Shown here piece by piece: positions 17,122 through 26,200 of a stretch of 64,000 bases of DNA. Position 1 is the stretch's first letter. The number at the start of each line of letters is the position of its first letter. A program made the translations under genes and the position numbers. The notes beneath the pieces are model-generated. The model was not told the DNA's origin, made no database searches, and saw nothing but the letters and a program-made list of their open reading frames with translations. Origin of the DNA: Mangrovibacterium diazotrophicum (GTDB lineage: Bacteria > Bacteroidota > Bacteroidia > Bacteroidales > Prolixibacteraceae); assembly GCF_003610535.1 (NCBI RefSeq), contig NZ_RAPN01000001.1, positions 1,661,320 to 1,725,319 of the forward strand. The letters run 5' to 3'.

Positions 17122-17763
17122 TTAAACCAATGGACCAACAATCTTTTTACCGTGGTACTCAGGTGAACCAATCAATTCGAACAGTTCGTCGATATTGTCG
17201 TTGGTCACTTTACCGGCCACGACCACTTTCAGCTTTTCGCCTCCAAGCTCAGTCATTTTTCGCAACAGGGCCGCACCATCTTTCGCAGTTGGTTCACCAC
17301 CTGATGTCAGAACAGCATCCACTTCGGGCACCTCATGGTACAAGCGCTGGAAATCAGCCCAGGTATCATTTACACTGTCGATCGCTTTATGGACACAAAC
17401 ATTCATTGGTTTTGCCAATTCTGCCAGACGTTTGATCACTGGAATATCCAGATTATTATCGGCCGTTGTAACACCGAAAACAACGCCATAAACGCCTTTC
17501 GACTTGAAAAAGGCAATCTCCTCTTCCATCTGCTTGATCTCGTCTTTTGTGTAAAGAAAACCACCTGCACACGGGCGCACCATTGCTTTTATCTGAATAT
17601 CGACCTGGGCCATCACTGCGTCCAACAGCTCCTCCGACGGTGTCAGGCCATCATTTGCCAAATCAGAGCATAATTCCAGGCGGTTCGCTCCCCTTCTCTC
17701 TGCCAATACGCATTCGGCTACCGTTTCAACGCAAGCCTCGCGCACCAAAATTTTAGAACTCAT
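17122..17763 (-). CDS. cutC: CutC-like TIM-barrel protein, short and divergent
   Basis: The 213-residue protein has the CutC signature ANRLELCSDLANDGLTPS, then VRPCAGGFLYT, GVVFGVTT, VHKAID and VLTSGGEPTA, in the family order. CutC is a cytoplasmic TIM-barrel protein traditionally linked to copper homeostasis, although its biochemical role is unsettled. Differences from the usual motifs are clear: PRGGDF is PCAGGF, HRAFD is HKAID, and the protein stops soon after the EVH-SS position, about 30 residues shorter than typical. It may be a diverged paralogue. It appears monocistronic, with an exact -7 box 29 nt upstream of the start. Confidence 0.75.
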   Translation of the reverse strand: MSSKILVREACVETVAECVLAERRGANRLELCSDLANDGLTPSEELLDAVMAQVDIQIKAMVRPCAGGFLYTKDEIKQMEEEIAFFKSKGVYGVVFGVTTADNNLDIPVIKRLAELAKPMNVCVHKAIDSVNDTWADFQRLYHEVPEVDAVLTSGGEPTAKDGAALLRKMTELGGEKLKVVVAGKVTNDNIDELFELIGSPEYHGKKIVGPLV

Positions 17764-17791
17764 AAAAAATGTTGATTTAGGAATAGGTGCG

Positions 17792-17799
17792 CAAAGTTA
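17792..17799 (-). promoter_or_regulatory. Putative -7 box of the cutC-like gene
   Basis: On the minus strand the octamer reads TAACTTTG, an exact TAnnTTTG match located 29-36 nt upstream of the start codon. No good -33 element was found at the expected distance. Confidence 0.5.
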
Positions 17800-17867
17800 T
17801 ACGAGCCTCGTGTAAATTGATTTCAATCGGCCACTAAAAATTCAGGATCGTAACATTAAATCGTCAA

Positions 17868-17903
17868 AAAATGAAAATCCCCCGCACCATCAGGTGCGGA
17901 GGA
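17868..17903 (-). terminator. Terminator of the fasciclin/SusCD array
   Basis: Read on the minus strand: TCCTCCGCACC, loop TGAT, GGTGCGGGGGA (11 bp with one G-U pair), then TTTTCATTTTTT. It lies 49 nt past the last SusD stop and so marks the 3' end of the seven-gene array. Confidence 0.8.
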
Positions 17904-17951
17904 CTCCACTATCAATTAGTTACAATATGGTATTGCAACAGAATCTTCTAC

Positions 17952-19592
17952 TTAAAAATCCCATTTAATGAAGAAGTCTCCTCCTTCAATTGCGGAACGA
18001 ATCGCTGCTTGTTGCGCAACCGGATACTTCGGCACCACGCGGTCGGCGATAATAGACATGTCATTGTAACGTTTCGCCATGCGATACGCCATTCCCATTA
18101 CACGTCCTTCATTCGGGAATTCCAGCAACATTTCGTCCAACAGCGCCAGATCGTATATTTTCATCCGTTCTTCTTCTGTCATATCATTATAATCCTCGTC
18201 TTCGGGAGTTGGCAACTCGTGCTGAGTAGCGGAAACTACACCACAAATACCCAGGTTTTTGTATGAAGTCCCGGCGTAAGTGTAGAAAATCGTGTACTGT
18301 GGATCCCACTGATCCGGATCAGAGTTTGTGGTAAATGCGTTTAACTCGGTGAAACGGTTTGAAACCCCTTCGTTTAACAGCGTTTTAGCCGGATCCCAAT
18401 GCCCCAGGTGATTTTCAGCTTCGGCCAACCAGAAATGCAGGTCGTGACCGCGATACAACGGGATACTGGCATCACTCTGGTAAGCAGCTCTCCAGCGGTA
18501 ATTACTGTGGTACTTTCCGATTACGGTATCACCATCCTGGTTCAGAAAGTTACAAGCCGTCCCCCTTCTGTCATTTTCGTTGTATTTGCTCATCGCATAA
18601 GTTGACGGACGAAGCAAATACTTCGCCGGAGAGCGGTGACCGAAGAATGTAATTAAATCGTTTGTCTGATTATTGGTGTAATCGTAAATGATTGACGAGA
18701 TTGAAGAACGGCTGTAGTAGCTACCTTCCGCAAAAATACGGTAGTAGTTGTTTGTCCAACCGGCATTCAACGAGAACCGATAATAATCGATTGCAAATGC
18801 TTCTTCCAGACGATCTAAAATATGTTCCTGAATCCAGGCATAGTCAGGCGCATCCGTGTTCAACAATAACTCGCAACGCAAGCTCAACCAATCGGGAGTA
18901 ATGTAATTCCAGCCAACATAGGCACCGTCAGTCGGGTTTTCCGGATCGAGCCAGGTTCCCCAGTTCATTTCCAACGTTCCGTCAATTCCGTTCACACCCG
19001 AATCAAGTAAATCCAAGCATTTTGTAACAATCTGATCGAAGTTCATTTCGGTGAAAGTCCCAGCATCTGTCAGGTCTTTTAACTCGGTAATCGGATCGTC
19101 GAAATACATGGCCTTGCCGTACAATTTCGCCAACTTAAAGTAAGTCCAGGCTTTAATCCGCAGCGTACTACTAATCAACGCATTGAAGTTTGTCTCAGTT
19201 GTTTGATCCATTGCTTCCCCCAGGTTGTCCTTGTACTCAAACATCTTATCCAGATAATCATTACAAGCAATGATTACGGCATAGAAATCTGCAGGGTCAG
19301 CATATTCGTTAGTCGATGTGTTGTTGTAATTATACAACTGCCACAGATCCTCCGGGGCATCAGAAGTCGGTTCCATGAAATCCATCCGGATGTCGGACAT
19401 GAAAACCATTTGATCTCCCATGACCTGCATCTTTGAAATGATTCCGAGGAAACCGGAATACATTTCACTTTGTGCTCCAATGTAATCATCGCTATTGATG
19501 ATATCAGACGGGTCGGTGTTAAAGTAATTATCACAACCCGCGAATGAAAGTGCCATCAAGACGACGAATATATTTTTGAATATCTTTTTCAT
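17952..19592 (-). CDS. SusD/RagB-family lipoprotein (second pair of the fasciclin array)
   Basis: This 546-residue lipoprotein has lipobox SFAGC, with mature C-DNYFNTDPSD: acidic residues right after the cysteine fit the Bacteroidota surface-export signal. NYFNTDPSDIINSDDYIG is the usual SusD N-terminus. The TPR-rich body includes ACNDYLDKMF and LRIKAWTYFKLAKLYGKAMYFDDPI, and the late RGHDLHFWLAEAENHLGHWDPA segment is the SusD/RagB C-terminal region. SusD proteins cap the partner SusC transporter and bind the ligand. It is the last gene of the array, 50 bp after its SusC, and is followed by a terminator. The ligand is unknown. Confidence 0.85.
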   Translation of the reverse strand: MKKIFKNIFVVLMALSFAGCDNYFNTDPSDIINSDDYIGAQSEMYSGFLGIISKMQVMGDQMVFMSDIRMDFMEPTSDAPEDLWQLYNYNNTSTNEYADPADFYAVIIACNDYLDKMFEYKDNLGEAMDQTTETNFNALISSTLRIKAWTYFKLAKLYGKAMYFDDPITELKDLTDAGTFTEMNFDQIVTKCLDLLDSGVNGIDGTLEMNWGTWLDPENPTDGAYVGWNYITPDWLSLRCELLLNTDAPDYAWIQEHILDRLEEAFAIDYYRFSLNAGWTNNYYRIFAEGSYYSRSSISSIIYDYTNNQTNDLITFFGHRSPAKYLLRPSTYAMSKYNENDRRGTACNFLNQDGDTVIGKYHSNYRWRAAYQSDASIPLYRGHDLHFWLAEAENHLGHWDPAKTLLNEGVSNRFTELNAFTTNSDPDQWDPQYTIFYTYAGTSYKNLGICGVVSATQHELPTPEDEDYNDMTEEERMKIYDLALLDEMLLEFPNEGRVMGMAYRMAKRYNDMSIIADRVVPKYPVAQQAAIRSAIEGGDFFIKWDF

Positions 19593-19642
19593 ACACTATT
19601 TATTTTTGTCAATTCTGTATTGCATGTTTTCAAATTCCCGGG

Positions 19643-22600
19643 TTAGAATTTCAGATTGAAACCAAACTTAACTGTTCGTGGAAGAACAACTTTAGAGTAG
19701 TCGACACCTTGAAGTGCATCATCATAAGAGTATGCAAATTCCGGATCAAGTCCCAGGTAGTTTGTCCAGGTAAACAAGTTTTCACCTGTTACATAAATTT
19801 TACCTGAACGGAAGAAATTCAAAACAGCTTTATCGAATTCGTAAGCCAAAGTCACATATTTCAGCTTCACATAGGATGCATCTTCAATCCAACGAGATGA
19901 GAATGCATTGTTATTCATTGGGTCACCGTAAACAGCTTTTGGAATATCTGTTTGCTGACCATCCAATTGCCAACGGTTAACGGCTGCACGCGATTGGTTG
20001 TTGAAGCTGTCCAAAGCTTCGATTGAACGACGGGTTCCGTTGTACGCTTCGTTGCCCGAAGTGTAAGTGAACTCAGCTGATAACGAGATATTTTTGTAAC
20101 GCACATAGGTATTGAATCCACCAAAGAAATCAGGCGTTGCAGATCCTAAGATTTGTTTGTCTTCGTCGCTGATTTGTCCATCGTTGTTTACATCCTGGTA
20201 ATGCACATCACCAGCCTCGTAGCTTTCACCGCGCCAGTCTTTCAAATTAGCAGCGCTGGCTTCAGCTTGTGAAGCAAATACACCAACTGCTTTATAACCG
20301 TAGAAGCTGTATGGGTTTTCGCCAACTGCAGTAATCAGCTCGGCTCCGTCAGGTAATTCCATCGTTGTAGATGTTGTACCGCCTAACGACTTAACTTCAT
20401 TGTTCAAAGTGCTAATGTTTCCACCGATAATCCATTCGAAATCTTTCGTTTTCAACAAAGCAGCCGACAATTCAAGTTCGATACCCGAGTTTGAAATTTC
20501 TGCAACATTGTCATAGTAGGTTGAAGACCCCAGAACAGAGCTGATTGGTTTGGCAAACAGCACATCAGACGATTTCGCATTGAAATAGCCAATTCCTAAA
20601 TCCAATCTGTTATCAAGCAGTGAAATATCTGCACCCAGATCCAGTTGTTTGGTTGTTTCCCACTTCAGGTTTGTATTGGGGATACTTGAGCGTACAATGC
20701 CCGACAATACCAGGAATGGTGTGCTCTCGTAGTAGTTTTTACCGTAATTTGAGGAGAAACGGCTGTTACCGGTTAACCCGTATTCAACACGGAGATTTAA
20801 TTTATTTACGAATGAGGAATTCTCAAGACTAGTCAGGTTCTTCGCCATGAAAGTCAAGCCGGCAGAAGGAAACACGCCTAATCTGGAAGCGTCAACGCCT
20901 GATGAAGATGTTCCGTCCAAAGCAACATTTACCGAAGCTCTCAACAAGTTATTCATGGTGTAATCACCGTGAGCATACATATTCATCCAGTTCCATTCGT
21001 CGATGTATCCGTAGAATTGGGTCGTACCGCTTTCCACAAAATCCAGCGTTTGGTAAAAGTCATTCGCTGTATTGTACCCTGAACCGGCGTCGTATTCCTT
21101 TTTGCTGGTCAGCATTTGAATACCACCATATGCATTGAATAAGTTTCCGTTACTCAGAATCTTTTTATAGTTCGCGTTTACATTGTAATACAGATTTTTG
21201 ACTTCACCAACTCCCGAACGAACGGTGTTCTCTGCCAATCCGTTATTCATGGCTACAATGGTAGCGCTACTGCGTCCCGGTATGAAAATATTCTCCTGGT
21301 CGTAGTTGTAGTACAAACCAAAGGTTCCTGAAAGCAACAAGTCTGAAGTTAGTTTATAATTTGCTCCGAAACGAAGGTTCACATTGTGTTGACGATCTTC
21401 AGCTGTCAATGTATTGACGATCGCTACCGGGTTACTCACACCATATCTGTAAACATCGTAATCAGCCAAAATGCTTCCGTCCGGATCTTTCTTGTAAGGA
21501 CTCAGCATCGGCAATTTGCTGTAGGCAACCAACACCGGGTTTGTTTCCTCGATCATACCTTGTTCCTGCAAATCTGCTTGCATGTATGCCAAACCAATAC
21601 TGGCAACCAACTCCAACTTACGGTTTACATTGATACTGGTATTGATTTGTGTGTTGTAACGGTTACGCTTTGTACCGTCAACCACACCTCCTTCGGTCAT
21701 GTATCCAAGAGCAACATCATATTTTGCAACAGCGTCTCCACCTTCAACACGAAGAACATTGTTTGACACCATTGACGGAGCGTAAATCTCGTCCTGCCAG
21801 TCCGTTTTATTATTGTACAAATAGTTGTAGTAATATTCAGGATCGTCTACCAGGAAAGGGAAATTCGAGATCAGGTCAGCCATGTTATCGTAATAAGTTA
21901 AACCGATATCCGTCAGGTACGATTTATACTCATCACCATTCATTACCGGAAGTCTCCGATCGTTCCAGTTCACACCGAACTGAGAATTCAAACTAATCTG
22001 CGTTTCCAATTTATCCGTAGCGGAAGCGCCATTGGTTTCAATCAGGATCACTCCGTTGGCTGCCATTGAGCCATAAATCGAAGCTTCTGCTCCTTTCAAA
22101 ACAGTGATGTTTTGAATATCCGAAACGTTCAGTCCGGCCAACATACCGCGAGAGTAGCCTCCAATAATTGGAGACTCTTCCGTATCGGGCATATAAGGTA
22201 CACCGTTCACCAAAATCAACGGCATATTTTTACTGACCATCGACCGAATACCGCGAAGGTTTAAGTAAGCACCTTCGCCGGGCATTCCGCTTTTATTGGT
22301 AACTCTCAAACCAGAGATTTCGCCTTGCAAAGCATTCTCGATGGTATGAACCTGGTCAAAATCCTTTGATGCGAGGTTTTTGGCAGCCGATGTTTGCGTT
22401 CCCGATGTCAGGTTACGAAAAGGAAACACTAAATCCTCATTGTACTTGGGTTTGGCCAAATCAACCATCACCACAAAAACTTCAGTTCGCCCCAGAAGAG
22501 GTTGCGAAACTTCGTAGAACCCTTCAGCCGAAACTGTCAGGGTACCTTCGGGATCAACGACTTCTACCTCGAATTCGCCGTTTTCATTGGTCTGTACAAC

Positions 22601-22768
22601 GCCTTCCGTACCGCTGATGGTCACAACAGCAGCCGAAATGCCTATCTTGTCGGAGGAAGTAACTTTACCTTTTACTGAAATATTCTGAGCCGACAATCCA
22701 CATACCAATAAAAGAAACAGTATTGTCAGTGCTATTCTATATTGTCTCATATTCAATACTTTATCCAT
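19643..22768 (-). CDS. SusC/RagA TonB-dependent transporter (second pair of the fasciclin array)
   Basis: The protein has 1041 residues if started at the ATG that shares its A with the upstream stop (TAATG); a second ATG six codons later (MRQYRIALTILFLLL) gives a cleaner signal peptide. After the signal comes a carboxypeptidase-like regulatory domain (VKGKVTSSDKIGISAAVVTISG), then a plug with ALQGEISGLRVTNKSGMPGEGAYLNLRG and ITVLKGAEASIYGSMAANGVILIET, then the 22-strand barrel ending VVLPRTVKFGFNLKF with terminal Phe. There is no STN domain. It forms the outer-membrane channel partnered with the SusD at 17952. The overlap with the upstream fasciclin gene suggests translational coupling. Confidence 0.9.
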   Translation of the reverse strand: MDKVLNMRQYRIALTILFLLLVCGLSAQNISVKGKVTSSDKIGISAAVVTISGTEGVVQTNENGEFEVEVVDPEGTLTVSAEGFYEVSQPLLGRTEVFVVMVDLAKPKYNEDLVFPFRNLTSGTQTSAAKNLASKDFDQVHTIENALQGEISGLRVTNKSGMPGEGAYLNLRGIRSMVSKNMPLILVNGVPYMPDTEESPIIGGYSRGMLAGLNVSDIQNITVLKGAEASIYGSMAANGVILIETNGASATDKLETQISLNSQFGVNWNDRRLPVMNGDEYKSYLTDIGLTYYDNMADLISNFPFLVDDPEYYYNYLYNNKTDWQDEIYAPSMVSNNVLRVEGGDAVAKYDVALGYMTEGGVVDGTKRNRYNTQINTSINVNRKLELVASIGLAYMQADLQEQGMIEETNPVLVAYSKLPMLSPYKKDPDGSILADYDVYRYGVSNPVAIVNTLTAEDRQHNVNLRFGANYKLTSDLLLSGTFGLYYNYDQENIFIPGRSSATIVAMNNGLAENTVRSGVGEVKNLYYNVNANYKKILSNGNLFNAYGGIQMLTSKKEYDAGSGYNTANDFYQTLDFVESGTTQFYGYIDEWNWMNMYAHGDYTMNNLLRASVNVALDGTSSSGVDASRLGVFPSAGLTFMAKNLTSLENSSFVNKLNLRVEYGLTGNSRFSSNYGKNYYESTPFLVLSGIVRSSIPNTNLKWETTKQLDLGADISLLDNRLDLGIGYFNAKSSDVLFAKPISSVLGSSTYYDNVAEISNSGIELELSAALLKTKDFEWIIGGNISTLNNEVKSLGGTTSTTMELPDGAELITAVGENPYSFYGYKAVGVFASQAEASAANLKDWRGESYEAGDVHYQDVNNDGQISDEDKQILGSATPDFFGGFNTYVRYKNISLSAEFTYTSGNEAYNGTRRSIEALDSFNNQSRAAVNRWQLDGQQTDIPKAVYGDPMNNNAFSSRWIEDASYVKLKYVTLAYEFDKAVLNFFRSGKIYVTGENLFTWTNYLGLDPEFAYSYDDALQGVDYSKVVLPRTVKFGFNLKF

Positions 22769-24483
22769 TAATAATTATTCGCAGTAGGCCGTAATGTCCA
22801 GCAGTAAGTCTGATAATAAGCTTTGCTACTTCCGTCAAAAGCATATGTTGTCAGGCTATTACTTTCTACCTTGATTCTGATTGGTTGTAATTCTGTCCCC
22901 TCAATCGTAACGATTCCGACTTCTGAACCATCGCAGTCGTAGTAATTAGCCCGGTTACTGATAGCATAATAATCCTTCCAAACATATCCTTCGGGATAAC
23001 CCAGTGCGGTACGGTCGTAGTGTGTATTGGGGTTTACATTGTCGTTAACAAGTACATCGTTCACATAAACCTGATCACGATACGGGAAACTTTGATTTCT
23101 GAATCCCATTCTTAAGTTGTACTCACCAGGAGGTACCATCACAACGGCAATTGTTCCGTCTTCATTCAGTGAAATACCTGTAAATTCAACTGAAACAACA
23201 CTTTTATTGGCAATAGCATCAGCTGTTGGGTAAGCGCGCAAGGTTTTGTACGGGATGAAAGGCCATGGTCCAAGCGGTCCAAAACCGCCTTCATCTTTTA
23301 CATCGAAGTTCTGCATGCCTACAGTTTTGAAGTACTCAGCTTTTTGAGTCTCATCACAATATTCCCAAATATAGAATCGGTTTTTAATCCGGTAGATTAC
23401 AACGTTGTTAGGGATCTTCAACGCAGTAGTATAGTAAGCAACACCGTTACTCAACTGAACCGGGTTAGAGGTATCCACGCGTTGAACGGTTGGCTTCCAC
23501 TGTACACCTGATGTTGAAGAAGACTCGCCTTCAATATAACCAGAAACCGAATAAATATCGGTAACCCCATTCAGGCTATCCGCACTTATCACATAATCAT
23601 AAAATGCTGATTTAATGATATACTGCTCGAACTTTAAGGTATCGTTCGCATTCGGCTCACGTCCCAATGCATCGCGAACATCCTGGTAGGCTTTTGTTAA
23701 AGCACCTTCAACTAGTGTATTGTTTGGAATCAACATGGTTGATGAATAGAATTCAGAACGCATGTTCCAACTTTCGCTACCACCTGAACTATAACGGTCC
23801 ATCAACAGGTTTTTCGTAACAAAAACTGAATCGTAAACGGTGTTACCTGTGTTGTCGATTCCGACAGGCACACTGTTGCTGCGATCGAATGTTTGTTCTT
23901 CGTAAGAGAACACCAGATCTTTAAACATTGAATAATCGTCGCCAAGCGCATTCAGCACTTCATACATCGATTTCGGTGCATAAATCGGACTGCTCATCAA
24001 GTAAACATATCCATTGTCCACCTGAATAATTTTAGAAATCTTTGATTCTGCAATGTAATAATCGGTCGTATTGGTTGTTTTATCGACCGCTACTGCCAGG
24101 TATTTACCGTTCCACATCCGGATGGACAAACCATCGACTAATTTGGTAGGGGTAAAAGCCAGGTCGCTCACACAGGTATTTGCAAAAAATGCAGGATCGT
24201 CGATTTGCGCGCCGCTCATGACCGAGTTTGAATAAACCAAAACGGTGAACAACTGATCTTTCGACTCTAATTCTGTAAATACATTTTGTTCTGTAAATAA
24301 GCTGGCGATAGAAGTCAAATCGGTATTCGACTGGATGTACTCTTCGGCAGACATACTAGCAACTTCTATTAAGTCACTTGCCACCTCTTTATTTTCAGGC
24401 ATGTAGTGCTGATCCCACTTTTCGGTACAAGCCGAGGACAGCAGCAATAAAGCCACAACGATATATAAAAAACTTCTTTTCAT
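22768..24483 (-). CDS. Fasciclin (FAS1) domain lipoprotein C
   Basis: This 571-residue lipoprotein has lipobox LLSSAC, with mature C-TEKWDQHYMPENKE rich in acidic residues, consistent with surface display. The first FAS1 repeat runs from about residue 45 to 180 (SNTDLTSIASLFTEQNVFTELESKDQLFTVLVYSN, later IIQVDNGYVYLMSSPIYAP). A second degenerate FAS1-like repeat follows (LGDDYSMFKDLVFSYEEQTFD ... STMLIPNNTLVEGALTKAY ... KFEQYIIKSAFYDYVI). The C-terminal part (residues 380-571) is a beta-rich domain ending in a stretch often seen in these proteins (IRIKVESNSLTTYAFDGSSKAYYQTY). FAS1 domains mediate adhesion or polysaccharide contact in other organisms; the role beside SusCD is not established. 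It overlaps the next SusC start by one base. Confidence 0.82.
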   Translation of the reverse strand: MKRSFLYIVVALLLLSSACTEKWDQHYMPENKEVASDLIEVASMSAEEYIQSNTDLTSIASLFTEQNVFTELESKDQLFTVLVYSNSVMSGAQIDDPAFFANTCVSDLAFTPTKLVDGLSIRMWNGKYLAVAVDKTTNTTDYYIAESKISKIIQVDNGYVYLMSSPIYAPKSMYEVLNALGDDYSMFKDLVFSYEEQTFDRSNSVPVGIDNTGNTVYDSVFVTKNLLMDRYSSGGSESWNMRSEFYSSTMLIPNNTLVEGALTKAYQDVRDALGREPNANDTLKFEQYIIKSAFYDYVISADSLNGVTDIYSVSGYIEGESSSTSGVQWKPTVQRVDTSNPVQLSNGVAYYTTALKIPNNVVIYRIKNRFYIWEYCDETQKAEYFKTVGMQNFDVKDEGGFGPLGPWPFIPYKTLRAYPTADAIANKSVVSVEFTGISLNEDGTIAVVMVPPGEYNLRMGFRNQSFPYRDQVYVNDVLVNDNVNPNTHYDRTALGYPEGYVWKDYYAISNRANYYDCDGSEVGIVTIEGTELQPIRIKVESNSLTTYAFDGSSKAYYQTYCWTLRPTANNY

Positions 24484-24493
24484 AACCTACGAA

Positions 24494-26185
24494 TTAATCG
24501 TTAATAGGAGTAAACTTAATGTAATCCAACTGCAGACGATAAGCGCTGCTTGTCGTCGCTCTCGGATCCAAAAGAACAATCTTCAATTGGTGGTTATCGC
24601 TTGCTTCAAATTCGATTTCGCTGAAAAGAGTCAAGCCATAGATTCCAACCGAAGCGCTAGCTCCGTCATACACATAAACTTCATTGGAAGTATCGTCTAA
24701 GGAGAATTTACACAAACTACCGCCCGACACAAACTCACTTAATGAACCTGCACTTGCGTAGAATAATTCAACTTTGTAACGACCTTTCAATACCACCGGT
24801 GTCTGCATGGTGATGTTACCGGAATACCCCAGGTTTACAAACAACATGTCGTTTTTGTATGCACCGTAAGTGTTCGTTACCCCACCGTCGTTCGATTTGG
24901 TGATCAGGTATCCACATGCCGGGTAAGAACCCGAAGAAGCTGAAGAGAATGCATTCCATTCATAACTTGTAACCGCATCCGGGTCGAAAGTCACTTTGTA
25001 TTCATTTGCCTGAATAATCTGGAAAATATCTCCCAAGCTGTTACTGGCACCATAAGCGTTCACATAGGACGCTACATCGTCGTAATCACAAACATCCCAA
25101 ATAATGGTCACTGGTTTTGGAGAGAAAACAGGCATATAATCGTTCACTTCCTGTAACAAACCGTTCTTCGCCGGGATATCTGTCATATCAGTAACAAAGC
25201 TGATTCCTGTAGAGGTTTCGTCGTCATAATTTACGTAGTAACTTCCGTCAATATCACTGGTTGAAAGAACCTGTTTATCGGCTAAGGTGCTCCACACGGC
25301 AGTTGAATCATCACCTGAGAACGTGTAAAGATCTTCGATATACTTGGTTGACGACAACAAGTGATACGCCACATACTGGTAAAGCGCATTTTCCGAATTT
25401 TCGTAATCGTTTGAAGCTCCAACTTTGCTCACCAAATCAGAAAGTGAAGAAACTCCATCGGCAGCAAAAGTTGTGTTTGAAACCACAAAAGCAGTATAGT
25501 TTCTTTTCACAACCGAGCTTCCACCGTACTCATTTTGAATGGTGTCATAAACGGTATTCAAAGTCTCATCCCAGCCGGTTGCTTCTACCGCATCTTTAAA
25601 GATTGAATAGTCATCGTTCTCAACCAAACGATCGTAGATTGTTTCCACCAACGGAGTAAGCACACCTTTCAGCGCATATACATAACCATTGGTTACCTCG
25701 TTTGCGAATTCGTCAACTAAGGCTTCGTCATTCAGGTAGACTGAATTAATACCTCCTTCAGATGTTTCGCTGTCGTCGAACGACACGGAAAGATAGTCAC
25801 CAGACAAAGTCGGCATTGTCAATTTACCCCCAAGCAAGAATTCCTTTTGAGAAATTTCGCCTTCGATAACATGGTATTTCACCAACGCCTTGGCGTATTC
25901 TTTAGTCAAATCTGTAACAGCAGAAACTCCTCGTGCCTCCAGGAATGCTTCAACAGCTTCGTTGTTAGGCACAAATAGGGTGAACGTTTTGCTGGCCTGG
26001 TTAACCGCATTGTACATATCGGCGTAATTCAAGATCTCGATCCACTCTGAAAATTCGTCCTGACGACTTTCCAGGTATGTAGCTGCAGGGTACAAATCGT
26101 ACACCACAAAATTGTCATTTTCGTATGGGTCCTGGCATGAGAACAGGAGCAGCAACACCATACTTAATAGCAAATATTTTTTCAT
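24494..26185 (-). CDS. Fasciclin (FAS1) domain lipoprotein B
   Basis: This 563-residue lipoprotein has lipobox LLLFSC, with mature C-QDPYENDNF. FAS1 domain 1 spans about residues 40-175: KTFTLFVPNNEAVEAFL matches the conserved TxFxPxNxA motif, followed by LVKYHVIEGEIS and NGYVYALKGVLTP. FAS1 domain 2 spans about 185-340: NYTAFVVSNTTFAADGV, then YQYVAYHLLSSTKYIEDLY. The C-terminal 360-563 is beta-rich and ends in LQLDYIKFTPI, a pattern suggesting a galactose-binding-like fold. It starts 15 bp after the SusD stop and ends 10 bp before the next fasciclin gene, so it is part of the same transcript. Probably surface exposed and accessory to the SusCD complexes. Confidence 0.85.
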   Translation of the reverse strand: MKKYLLLSMVLLLLFSCQDPYENDNFVVYDLYPAATYLESRQDEFSEWIEILNYADMYNAVNQASKTFTLFVPNNEAVEAFLEARGVSAVTDLTKEYAKALVKYHVIEGEISQKEFLLGGKLTMPTLSGDYLSVSFDDSETSEGGINSVYLNDEALVDEFANEVTNGYVYALKGVLTPLVETIYDRLVENDDYSIFKDAVEATGWDETLNTVYDTIQNEYGGSSVVKRNYTAFVVSNTTFAADGVSSLSDLVSKVGASNDYENSENALYQYVAYHLLSSTKYIEDLYTFSGDDSTAVWSTLADKQVLSTSDIDGSYYVNYDDETSTGISFVTDMTDIPAKNGLLQEVNDYMPVFSPKPVTIIWDVCDYDDVASYVNAYGASNSLGDIFQIIQANEYKVTFDPDAVTSYEWNAFSSASSGSYPACGYLITKSNDGGVTNTYGAYKNDMLFVNLGYSGNITMQTPVVLKGRYKVELFYASAGSLSEFVSGGSLCKFSLDDTSNEVYVYDGASASVGIYGLTLFSEIEFEASDNHQLKIVLLDPRATTSSAYRLQLDYIKFTPIND

Positions 26186-26200
26186 AATCTTGGTCTTCTT

